Below are positions 56,018-63,343 of a stretch of 64,000 nucleotides of DNA, piece after piece (within the stretch, counting starts at the first letter, position 1; the number at the start of each line of letters is the position of its first letter). Both the position numbers and the translations under genes were made by a program. The notes under the pieces are model-generated. The model saw nothing but the letters and a program-made list of their open reading frames with translations, was not told the DNA's origin and made no database searches. The DNA is from Lachnospiraceae bacterium (GTDB lineage: Bacteria > Bacillota > Clostridia > Lachnospirales > Lachnospiraceae): NCBI GenBank assembly GCA_017521605.1, contig JAFXCD010000028.1, positions 1 to 64,000 on the forward strand, in the 5' to 3' direction.

Positions 56018-57127
56018 TTAAAATTCTTCTACAAATTCCTCAAACTCAAACATATCCATGTCTTCTATGACAATCGTTTCAGAACCTGTCTCTGTCGGAT
56101 ACACAATTTCAAAAGTATTCGTTTCGGCTATATAATTTTCTTGAATATAAGAAGAACCTCTATTGGTGATACCGGGAAACATTGTCTCATCCCACAAATC
56201 ATAAGAAAGCTTCCCTTTTTCTATTACACCATCACGATTACGGAAAATGTTAACTCTCTCCGCTCCGGTACCAGCCATGCAATTACATATCAATTCACTT
56301 ATTCCATCCCCATCCAAATCTCTGCTATATACTTCCGGTTCCGGCACAGCATAACCATATACTTGTGCAATACATTTCTCTACACCATCTACTTCTACAT
56401 AATATTTTTGAATAATAAATCCTGGCATGGTTTGCTCCACCGTAACATAATAATCACTATAGCCTAAAACCTCAGTAAAATTGTGTTCACCATTGGAAGT
56501 ACTTTCAAGATTCTCCTCATTTGCACCCAATACAGCCTGTAATATCTCATAAATGCATTCTTTGTCATTGGAATAAGTTTTTAACTCATAAAAAACATTC
56601 TGATATTCAAAGACCGCATAATATGTTAACTCAAACTTCGGCGTAGTTTCACCCTGATAAATCTGTATGGTAGTATCTCCATATTGAATTGTATCAATCG
56701 CCTTTTCTCCGTTGGCGGTAAAGGTTTCTCCATTAAAAGCACAATTCAGTGTCATGTCGTAATCTTCATAACTGGCTGAAATGGACAATGTTTTCCACTC
56801 GTCACTGCTCAGTGGCAAATCATTTCCAGTATAGCACAACAGAATATTCGTATCACTTGCATCTTCATAAGATATCTTTTCAGCAAGAAGTTCTCCATCA
56901 TAAGCAGCCAAGACCTCGTCCATATTCGTGGTATAATATTTCTCTTCAACGGGTGCTTGCATAAAACGAGATACTCCCCATCCACCAATTAACAAAAGAC
57001 ACAGGCAAGCCGCTACAATAATCGGACTAAACTTAAATTTATGAATTTTCACATTTTGAGGAGATGCTTCATCTATATATTTCTCATCTACATTATTGAA
57101 TAATTCCAATATTCTTTTTTCACTCAT
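56018..57127 (-). CDS. Membrane-bound putative anti-sigma factor with extracellular domain
   Basis: 369 residues. The cytoplasmic N-terminus (about 1-32, ILELFNNVDEKYIDEA) is followed by one membrane helix (FSPIIVAACLCLLLIGGWGV) and a long extracellular region. That region has a DLDGDGISEL loop near residue 270, as in calcium-binding repeat proteins. Its start overlaps the ECF sigma stop as ATGA, the usual arrangement of sigma and cognate anti-sigma, with the cytoplasmic part binding sigma. Function is inferred from context; no ZAS-type HxxxCxxC zinc motif is seen. Confidence 0.72.
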   Translation of the reverse strand: MSEKRILELFNNVDEKYIDEASPQNVKIHKFKFSPIIVAACLCLLLIGGWGVSRFMQAPVEEKYYTTNMDEVLAAYDGELLAEKISYEDASDTNILLCYTGNDLPLSSDEWKTLSISASYEDYDMTLNCAFNGETFTANGEKAIDTIQYGDTTIQIYQGETTPKFELTYYAVFEYQNVFYELKTYSNDKECIYEILQAVLGANEENLESTSNGEHNFTEVLGYSDYYVTVEQTMPGFIIQKYYVEVDGVEKCIAQVYGYAVPEPEVYSRDLDGDGISELICNCMAGTGAERVNIFRNRDGVIEKGKLSYDLWDETMFPGITNRGSSYIQENYIAETNTFEIVYPTETGSETIVIEDMDMFEFEEFVEEF

Positions 57128-57684
57128 ACAGATATTCCTTCCTTTTCTAAATATACTCGAAAATCATTTCTCAACCGCATCAACATCATTTTTACTTTAC
57201 TTTCACTCATACCAAAATCAGCACATATTTCTTTTATAGAACTCATATACCAGTACCTACGCAAAAAAACGATTCTCTTTTGTTTTGGAAGTGATGCAAG
57301 AAAACTATTTAACGTATTGGCAAAATGAAGTTCATCAACTATCTTTTCCGTAGTATCTGCTGAGGAAATACACTCCTGTAATTCTTCAAGGACCAATAGA
57401 AATTGCCCTTTTCCTCTTTTACTTGCATTATAATAATCCCATTTATTTAGTGCCAAATTGCGGGTAATCTTCCCTAAATATGCAGACAGTTTGTCCGGAT
57501 TATGCGGTGGTATATTATCCCAAGCATTAAGATACGTGTCATTCACACACTCTTCACTATCCTGTTCGTTGTATAAGATGTTATACGCAATATAATGGCA
57601 ATACTTCCCATATTTTTTTGCCGTCTCATTTATTGCATCTTCGGAGCGTTTCCGGAATAAACCGATAATATCTCTATCTTCCAT
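57124..57684 (-). CDS. ECF-type RNA polymerase sigma factor
   Basis: 186 residues from ATG 57684 (GAAAGGAAA upstream). Region 2 (KKYGKYCHYIAYNILYNEQDSEECVNDTYLNAWDNIPP) and region 4 (LPKQKRIVFLRRYWYMSSIKEICADFGMSESKVKMMLMRLRNDFR) are both intact. It recruits RNA polymerase to alternative promoters when released by the downstream membrane protein. The target regulon is not evident in the window. Confidence 0.94.
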   Translation of the reverse strand: MEDRDIIGLFRKRSEDAINETAKKYGKYCHYIAYNILYNEQDSEECVNDTYLNAWDNIPPHNPDKLSAYLGKITRNLALNKWDYYNASKRGKGQFLLVLEELQECISSADTTEKIVDELHFANTLNSFLASLPKQKRIVFLRRYWYMSSIKEICADFGMSESKVKMMLMRLRNDFRVYLEKEGISV

Positions 57685-57775
57685 AATATTTCCTTTCTGT
57701 TTTATTAAGGCCTTATACATATATAAACAGAAAATGCACTAGCAAGGTCACGTCTTTTAATACAAATTCTAAATA

Positions 57776-57811
57776 AAAATGCCTACTTTATCAATTAGAT
57801 AAAATAGACAT
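57776..57811 (-). terminator. Rho-independent terminator overlapping the end of the 106-residue gene
   Basis: On the minus strand TGTCTATTTTATC pairs imperfectly with GATAAAGTAGGCA across TAATT, followed by TTTTTATTT. The stem begins within the last codons and covers the stop at 57795. Confidence 0.75.
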
Positions 57812-58115
57812 CTCTTGCAATATTTATCTCTTCGTCCGGATAACTTTCAATCTCATATTGAACCCATTCTATATATTCTTCAAGGCTACAATCTGTTCTT
57901 TCGCTAAGCCACCCACTTCTCTTATCAATTTCTAACAGTCTTTTATATCCATAATATTCTATTAGAAATTCCCATCCACGCCTTGTTATGTATCCCTCAA
58001 GAATTTGACAATAGTCAAAAAGTTCCTCTACTTTTTGTAGATTCATCAAGTCCTGTTTTGTATATTCTTTCAGTTCTTGTTCTGGTGCAAACGAATAAAG
58101 ATAATATGCTAACAT
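57795..58115 (-). CDS. Uncharacterised 106-residue acidic protein
   Basis: Soluble, mostly helical, with acidic/aromatic composition (LMNLQKVEELFDYCQILEGYITRRGWEFLIEYYGYKRLLEID, in part). No known motif. SD GGCAGGAG precedes ATG 58115. It is separated from the DUF6985-like gene upstream by the group II intron; with the intron removed the two would be about 93 nt apart in one transcript. Its size, charge and neighbours suggest an immunity-type protein, without direct proof. Confidence 0.6.
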   Translation of the reverse strand: MLAYYLYSFAPEQELKEYTKQDLMNLQKVEELFDYCQILEGYITRRGWEFLIEYYGYKRLLEIDKRSGWLSERTDCSLEEYIEWVQYEIESYPDEEINIARDVYFI

Positions 58116-58147
58116 TTTTATTCTCCTGCCACATTAACAATAAGACA

Positions 58148-58746
58148 GTCGAGTAGACTAGTGCCTCACGACACTAGCCCCTCACAAAACCGTACGTGCA
58201 GCTTTCCCGCATACGGCTTTTCATAATAGCATTCTTCTATACTTACCAATTTCGTTCCCATTATTTCCTCCGTCCCTGAGTACGGATAATGTGTCCTTGA
58301 TAAGAACGCTATTATGTAGCTCCCTTCCCTCCACTGGCATTACTCAGTTTCCTCGGTACTATGAAGCTATCCGACTGCCTACCACTCATCCGTCCACCCC
58401 ATCTTCTAGTTGGTGTAACGTACTTGTTTCCAAGAATCGATAGGCTCTCCCCAGTTGACTAATTAACCACAATGTCAAGCATGATTGGCTCTTTGACCCC
58501 GCAGTGCCATGCAGTTCTCGCCTTTAACGCTCTGCATGATGTTGCTTTCCGTGTGAAGTACCACATCTGCCCTCTGATTTAAGAAACCTTTCGAGGCTCA
58601 ATCGCATTGCAACCCTACTTGCTTGCTGTCTACGCTTAACTCCCACCATTGCTGATGACAGCTCAAGACTCGCTACTGTTGGTTGGCTAAACCTTAATCA
58701 GACAGGATTTCCACCTGTTAGGTTAATTGCCCTTGGCTGGGCGCAC
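58148..58746 (-). mobile_element. ORF-less group II intron
   Basis: A 599-nt minus-strand element. The 5' end GTGCGCCC at 58746 fits the GUGYG consensus. Near the 3' end there is a domain V hairpin with the AGC triad (58186-58219) and a domain VI stem (CTAGTG/CACTAG), then a CTACTCGAC end at 58148. A candidate EBS1, ACTTCA (58554-58559, minus), is complementary to TGAAGT, the six bases just before the 5' splice site (58747-58752). No reverse transcriptase/maturase frame is inside. Splicing would rely on a maturase elsewhere, or the intron may be inactive. It lies between two genes and in their orientation. Confidence 0.82.
58154..58220 (-). ncRNA. Group II intron domains V and VI
   Basis: Domain V, 58186-58219: AGCCGTATGC starts the 5' strand with the AGC catalytic triad, GAAA lies in the loop, and GCACGTACGGTT forms the 3' strand with a CG bulge. 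Domain VI follows with the CTAGTG/CACTAG stem (58158-58163 and 58172-58177) and a 3' A-containing segment as branch-point candidate. Confidence 0.8.
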
Positions 58747-58807
58747 ACTTCAAATCTTCTGTTGCTTTCAATCTCTCTGCAAGACTGAAATTTGTGAGTG
58801 CAATGAC

Positions 58808-59311
58808 TTATGCGAAACTAAACGCAATATCTTTATGTCCAACTCTGGACACTTCTCCGTCTTCAATAAAAACTGCAACACCATTGTCATCATAATCTTC
58901 TCCACCCCAGTCGCGGTCAAATAATACATATATTGGATTTTCACCCTTCATCTCCATCAAATAGTCTGCCTGAATAACAATACCATCCAAATGGATCTTC
59001 TTCACCATTTCTTCTTCACTATCAATACCCGGCCACCATTCTTCATACTCTTCGTCCTCCTCATCCGGACCCCAAGAGTATTTCTCTTTTTCATTGTAAA
59101 ATTCTAAAATTGCACTGACTATTTTATGCTGCATTTCTTCCCAATTCTGCATTAGTGCTTCAAACGCATCACGCTGAACCTGTTTTATCTCTTCCTCTTC
59201 TTCACAGTCAATCAGCACATCTACGTCCTGACGCTCTCCAAAAAATGCAATTTCCTTTTTCGCAACATATCCATAGTCATATTCTATTTCACCAAAAATC
59301 TCATCATACAT
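58808..59311 (-). CDS. DUF6985-like acidic protein
   Basis: 167 residues from ATG 59311 (TAGGAGAA upstream). Very acidic, with the block EKEKYSWGPDEEDEEYEEWWPG followed by LDGIVIQADY, and the C-terminus YVLFDRDWGGEDYDDNGVAVFIEDGE. This resembles the DUF6985 family, often met in immunity-gene-like clusters. The DUF name is from recalled motif pattern. Followed by the group II intron and the 106-residue gene. Confidence 0.65.
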   Translation of the reverse strand: MYDEIFGEIEYDYGYVAKKEIAFFGERQDVDVLIDCEEEEEIKQVQRDAFEALMQNWEEMQHKIVSAILEFYNEKEKYSWGPDEEDEEYEEWWPGIDSEEEMVKKIHLDGIVIQADYLMEMKGENPIYVLFDRDWGGEDYDDNGVAVFIEDGEVSRVGHKDIAFSFA

Positions 59312-59389
59312 ATTCTGTTCTCCTAGCACTAATTAATTAGATATTAACATTAAATACCGCAGATAGATTACCTTCCTCATGTGTACTTT

Positions 59390-60190
59390 TTATCCACAAA
59401 TATATGCTTTTTTCAAACCAGATTTTATAGAACCTTCTACTACTATACTATGACCTCCGAAAATTCCATTATCATCATAGTCAATTTCCACCTGCGAATT
59501 TATTATTGTAATTTGGCTAACTGATATTCTTTCAGCTATGTTTTCCCTTGTTATACCATTTTCATTATAATCACAGGCCAGCTTATATAATTTATTGGAC
59601 ACCAGCTCTTTGGCAAGTTTATCCGTATTCTCAAATGCACTATAAAAATCCGCCAGATGATTTATGTTTTTCTGCCAGTTTTTTTCCTTTCCTTCTTTTA
59701 CAAATACTGAAACACTGATATTACTTCCATTGAATGGCACTTTCCCATTTAAGGCATAGATTTCTTTATCCAAAGTAAGTTCACCTAAGATTTCGTGTTG
59801 AACAATTACAGGTTTTATAAATTCCTCATACATATCTTCTAATTCCCGGCACTTCTCCACAATCCCCATAACTTCTGTTACATACAAACACTCCACATCA
59901 TCCCGATATCCTCCTCCATTCCATTTCTTAGCCTTGATTCGATAGACTTTTCCTTCATGAAATCTTTTTTTATATTCTTGGTCATTATCTATATTCCAGA
60001 CAATTAACATATAACGTCCGGAAGTTGTAACCATTTTAGAACTAGCCACATCAATATATGCCAAAGTCCTTTGATGGGCATTACAATAATCCGGAGTATA
60101 TATGGCTCCAGCCTCCATAACCGGAAGAATTAAATACTCTTTCTCCTCTTTTGAATTACTTTCATTTTTATTTACATCATAAGCATCCAT
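59390..60190 (-). CDS. DUF2262-like protein
   Basis: 266 residues, soluble. The N-terminal half forms an uncharacterised domain (YLILPVMEAGAIYTPDYCNAHQRTLAYI). The C-terminal half has the DUF2262-type pattern EILGELTLDKEIYALNGKVPFNG followed by ISVSVFV, and ends with FGGHSIVVEGSIKSGLKKAYI. Such domains are common in polymorphic-toxin immunity neighbourhoods, but no toxin is visible. The IS91-type element begins about 65 bp upstream of the start, so part of its promoter region may have been displaced. Confidence 0.65.
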   Translation of the reverse strand: MDAYDVNKNESNSKEEKEYLILPVMEAGAIYTPDYCNAHQRTLAYIDVASSKMVTTSGRYMLIVWNIDNDQEYKKRFHEGKVYRIKAKKWNGGGYRDDVECLYVTEVMGIVEKCRELEDMYEEFIKPVIVQHEILGELTLDKEIYALNGKVPFNGSNISVSVFVKEGKEKNWQKNINHLADFYSAFENTDKLAKELVSNKLYKLACDYNENGITRENIAERISVSQITIINSQVEIDYDDNGIFGGHSIVVEGSIKSGLKKAYICG

Positions 60191-60421
60191 CTATGTGTCT
60201 TTCCTCTCCTCTATATTTCATTTTTCTGAATATTTTGATAAAGAAACTTCAAATTGAACAAAATCGCTGCGCGATGGCCTGCCAAGGCTGTGGCGCAGTT
60301 TTTCTAAAATAGGCAGTGACAGGATTGTCCCAAGATAGTATTGTTAAAGTGCGACCCAAAACAAACTTCATACACGGGCGTAGTCCCGACAACTGCCTAT
60401 GAAAATCATATCACTTTCAAG

Positions 60422-60446
60422 CTGCTTACACAAGCAGTTTTATTTT
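60422..60446 (+). terminator. Terminator-like hairpin upstream of the recombinase
   Basis: CTGCTT-ACAC-AAGCAG followed by TTTTATTTT, 68 bp before the recombinase start. It would block outside transcription from entering the element's genes. Confidence 0.6.
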
Positions 60447-60513
60447 GCAAATGCTCCTCCGTGATAGGTAGTTACTGTTTCTATTACTACTTTTATTTCA
60501 TGGAGGTTATTTT

Positions 60514-61355
60514 ATGTACGAAGATATTTTTGAATTAGTTACTATTGCTGCGCGGAAAAAGAATCTAAAGGAATCCACCGCACGGGCGTATTGTCATGCC
60601 CTTAGTCCGTTCCTGAATACCATTGGTAAACCCTGGCAGGAACTCACAATAGCGGATGTTGATGATTATCTTACTGCCAAAAGGCTTGCCGGCATTATGC
60701 CCGAAACCTACAATCACTACTATGGTGCGTTACGCTTTATGTACAAGCGGGTACTCAAACTCAACTGGGATGAAGATGAAATCCCCAGAATGAAACGTGA
60801 CCGTTCCCTGCCTACTGTTCTTTCAAGGGCAGAAGTGCATGCCATTCTTGATGTCACCACAAATCTGAAGTACAAGGCCATCTTTGCTGTTATGTACTCA
60901 GGTGGTCTTCGGGTATCTGAAGCAACCCATTTGCATTATGATGATATATCCCGAAGCAATCACTCCATTCACATCCACAACACCAAAAACAGGATGGACC
61001 GCTACACCATTCTTGCTGACCGTACTCTTGATATTCTTACTGAATACTGGTTCAGTGCGGAAAGCCCAGAAACATTCTCTTTCCCAGTCAGACAACCGGA
61101 GAATACCTGGATATCTCTGCGGTAAATCAGGTATTAAGAAGAAGCTCAGAACGGGCAGGTTTTGCCAAGCATGTCACTTCCCATGCATTCAGGCACAGCT
61201 TCGCAAGTCATCTTCTGGAATCCGGATGTGACATTAAATACATTCAGGCATTGTTAGGTCACTTGGATCCTAAGTCTACCGAGATTTATCTTCATGTCAG
61301 TAACAAAACTTTGCTTGGTATTAAAAGTCCCTTTGACATACAGGAGGATTCATAA
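60514..61355 (+). pseudogene. Tyrosine recombinase, frameshifted
   Basis: Frame 1 (60514-61125) encodes the SAM-like core-binding domain and the first half of the catalytic domain (YSGGLRVSEATHL with catalytic Arg) and stops after ENTWISLR. The remainder continues in the +1 frame: FPSQTTGEYLDISAV, then SHAFRHSFASHL (catalytic His-x-x-Arg), GHLDPKSTEIYLHV (His and the nucleophile Tyr), ending QEDS at TAA 61353-61355. All catalytic residues exist but in two frames; a lost base near 61070 would explain it. Programmed frameshifting cannot be excluded. SD GGAGG precedes ATG 60514. Confidence 0.8.
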
Positions 61356-62506
61356 TGGAGCGTCCTACTGTACAGGATATCTTTCTACGGTTTTATCCGA
61401 AATACCTCGATAAATATACACCTTCACCACTGCAGTCCAAGGTTGCTAACTGCATCATTAACTGCAAGACCGGTGCTTATGGTGCCAACGTAAGTAAATG
61501 TGAGGATTGTGGGCATCTGCTAATCCACTATAACTCCTGCCGGAACAGATGCTGTCCCATGTGTCAGGCTCTGCCCAAGGAAAAATGGACGGACAAGCGA
61601 CGTGAGGATGTGCTGGAAGCTCCTTACTTTCACGTTGTGTTTACTGTACCACAGGAGTTGAATCCTTTAATCTACAGTAACCAGCAGCTCCTCTATGACG
61701 CCATGTATCACTGCGTTTCAGCAACGATTGAAGAACTGACTTCCGACACAAAACATCTTGGTGCAAAGGTCGGATATATTTGCGTGTTACATACCTGGGG
61801 TTCTGAAATGAATTTCCATCCCCACATTCACGTCATTCTTCTTGGTGGTGGTCTGACTGTTAAAAATCAATGGCGCGATAAAGGTAACGAATTCTTTCTT
61901 CCGGTAAAGGTAATGTCAAAGCTGTTCCGTGGTAAATACATGGCTGAACTCAAATCCCTTTATGAAGCGAAAAAGCTTCAGTTTCATGGAAGCAGTGAAA
62001 AGTACCGCAACCGTTATGCATTCAAAGAACTCTTGAACATTTGTTATGACAAGGACTGGGTTCCCCATTGCAAGAAAACCTTCAACGGTGCGCAGTCCGT
62101 TATTAACTACCTTGGGAAATATACTCACAGGATTGCTATCAGTAACCACCGTATCATCCGCATGGATGAGGATACTGTTACCTATTACGTAAAAGACTAC
62201 CGCGAAGAGGGTAAGTGGAAAGAGTTTACCATCTCCGGCATTGAATTTATCCGCCGGTTTCTTATGCATGTGCCGCCAAAACGCTTTGTGAGAATCCGGC
62301 ATTATGGCTTACTGTGTACCAGAACCAAGACCAGACATCTGACATTATGCAGAAATCTCCTTGGCTGTAAACAGTATCTTTCCAGGCTGAAGGACATGGA
62401 AACTCCTCAAATGCTTGAAATTCTCTATGGTATCAAGGTTACTGTTTGTAAGTGCTGTGGCGGACACCTTGGAAAGCCTAGGCAGCGGATACCCCTGCGG
62501 TGTTAA
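61355..62506 (+). CDS. IS91-family Y2 transposase
   Basis: 383 residues. The N-terminal zinc-binding domain (CIINCKTGAYG, CEDCGHLLIHYNSCRNRCCPMC) precedes the HUH motif HPHIHV and the paired tyrosines in YLGKYTHR. This is a rolling-circle transposase of the IS91/IS801/IS1294 group. ATG 61355 overlaps the recombinase stop (TAATG). The C-terminal Cys cluster VCKCCGG is typical of the family tail. The frame appears intact, so it could be active even with a broken recombinase partner. Confidence 0.94.
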   Translation: MERPTVQDIFLRFYPKYLDKYTPSPLQSKVANCIINCKTGAYGANVSKCEDCGHLLIHYNSCRNRCCPMCQALPKEKWTDKRREDVLEAPYFHVVFTVPQELNPLIYSNQQLLYDAMYHCVSATIEELTSDTKHLGAKVGYICVLHTWGSEMNFHPHIHVILLGGGLTVKNQWRDKGNEFFLPVKVMSKLFRGKYMAELKSLYEAKKLQFHGSSEKYRNRYAFKELLNICYDKDWVPHCKKTFNGAQSVINYLGKYTHRIAISNHRIIRMDEDTVTYYVKDYREEGKWKEFTISGIEFIRRFLMHVPPKRFVRIRHYGLLCTRTKTRHLTLCRNLLGCKQYLSRLKDMETPQMLEILYGIKVTVCKCCGGHLGKPRQRIPLRC

Positions 62507-62680
62507 AACCGGGTCCCCATATCTTTTGTAAAACCTCAGAAATGAGGTCTATTTGTCATACCTATATTTCTAAAATGAGCTCGCAGAGGCACTGATTTAA
62601 CCTTTACATTTTAGAAAAGTGTAATCATTGAAAATCCATACATACCGGCTCCGGTGACGCGACTTTGTTCACTATAGAAA

Positions 62681-62756
62681 AATCGAAATTGATGTAAACG
62701 ATAGGGCAGTTTATCAAAGGATGTAAGCTGCTTTATCGTTTACACCAACTTCGATT
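62681..62756. repeat. Long imperfect inverted repeat
   Basis: Arms of 29 bp (62681-62709 and 62728-62756), 25 of 29 complementary, begin AATCGAA and end GGCAG/CTGC, with an 18-nt loop. It lies 10 bp outside the right end of the IS91-type element. On the minus strand it is followed by TTTTTC, so it can also act as a terminator. Confidence 0.75.
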
Positions 62757-62781
62757 GGTTTCTAATCAAGTTTCGCTCTCC

Positions 62782-62937
62782 TCAAGCATCATTAATTATA
62801 TCACGCCATCGCCAATCATTCCATTGCATTTTCCTTATAAACAATAAGCAGATGTATGTCACGCCCCTGCCATACTTACCGAAAAAATCTACTTGTACCC
62901 TACGAGTTACTTTTTCCCACTTTTCACAACCATCCAT
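62782..62937 (-). CDS. Possible 51-residue small protein
   Basis: ATG 62937 opens MDGCEKWEKVTRRVQVDFFG, continuing KYGRGVTYICLLFIRKM and WRWRDIINDA to TGA. The amino-acid pattern is protein-like (alternating basic, aromatic and hydrophobic), but no Shine-Dalgarno precedes it and no family is recognised. It ends just before the long inverted repeat. It may be a remnant of a larger gene. Confidence 0.3.
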   Translation of the reverse strand: MDGCEKWEKVTRRVQVDFFGKYGRGVTYICLLFIRKMQWNDWRWRDIINDA

Positions 62938-62953
62938 CACATTTCATATACAA

Positions 62954-62988
62954 AGAAAAACCCCAGAAACACTGATTTTCTGAGGTTT
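62954..62988 (-). terminator. Terminator-like hairpin (minus strand)
   Basis: On the minus strand AAACCTCAGAAA pairs with TTTCTGGGGTTT (one mismatch), followed by TTCTTTG. Likely ends transcripts from the AAA+ gene side, about 360 bp after its stop. Confidence 0.55.
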
Positions 62989-63138
62989 GTAAATTCTTTG
63001 ATATTCTCTTGAATTATCATTGTATGATAATTTATTATCTCTTTGAGTACTAATGACTACGATTTCTAAGATTTTATAGAGTTTTACAACATTCCATAAA
63101 ATCACGTATCTTTCGGTACTTCTACAATTATCTTAGTG

Positions 63139-63164
63139 TAACTTTTCATAACTTGTTGTAACTT
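63139..63164 (+). repeat. Three TAACTT repeats at exact 10-bp spacing
   Basis: TAACTT at 63139, 63149 and 63159. The period of one helical turn suggests protein-binding arm sites, for example of a recombinase or replication initiator. Function unknown. Confidence 0.45.
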
Positions 63165-63266
63165 TAAACACCAAATAAACACCAATAAGAACCAGTATAA
63201 GCATAAAATTTTATATACTCGCCGAGAGCACTTGGTTGTAAATACTTATTGTTTTCAAGCCGTTAT

Positions 63267-63300
63267 GAACCCCACCGTCATTGTATGAGGTTCTTTTTTT
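63267..63300 (+). terminator. Weak plus-strand terminator-like hairpin
   Basis: GAACC and GGTTC arms (5 bp) around a 17-nt loop, followed by seven or more T. The stem is short, and no plus-strand gene lies upstream within 700 bp, so this may be a relic. Confidence 0.3.
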
Positions 63301-63343
63301 ATGTCCTAAGCATGACAAAAAACTGCTTTTATAATTAGCACTT

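Larger units (their letters stand above)
60255..62671 (+). mobile_element. IS91-family-like element with accessory tyrosine recombinase
   Basis: About 2.4 kb. The ends show an imperfect inverted repeat: TGAACAAAATCGC (60255-60267) and, on the other strand, TGAACAAAGTCGC (62659-62671), 12 of 13 identical. Inside are a frameshifted tyrosine recombinase and a Y2 HUH transposase overlapping by TAATG, an arrangement known for some IS91-group elements. The GAAC within the ends matches the tetranucleotide preferred by IS91. A GC-rich hairpin (about 60266-60300) lies just inside the left end. The exact ends are a sequence-based guess. Confidence 0.65.
62989..63343. other. AT-rich intergenic region, no gene seen
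   Basis: About 355 bp. It contains the three phased TAACTT repeats (63139-63164) and a possible plus-strand terminator (63267-63300). No open frame with a ribosome binding site was found on either strand. Confidence 0.5.

Noticed and set aside
60266-60300. tRNA or other structural RNA gene at the GC-rich hairpin
   Set aside because: The stem is short and imperfect and no cloverleaf or CCA end can be drawn; it fits a mobile-element end better.
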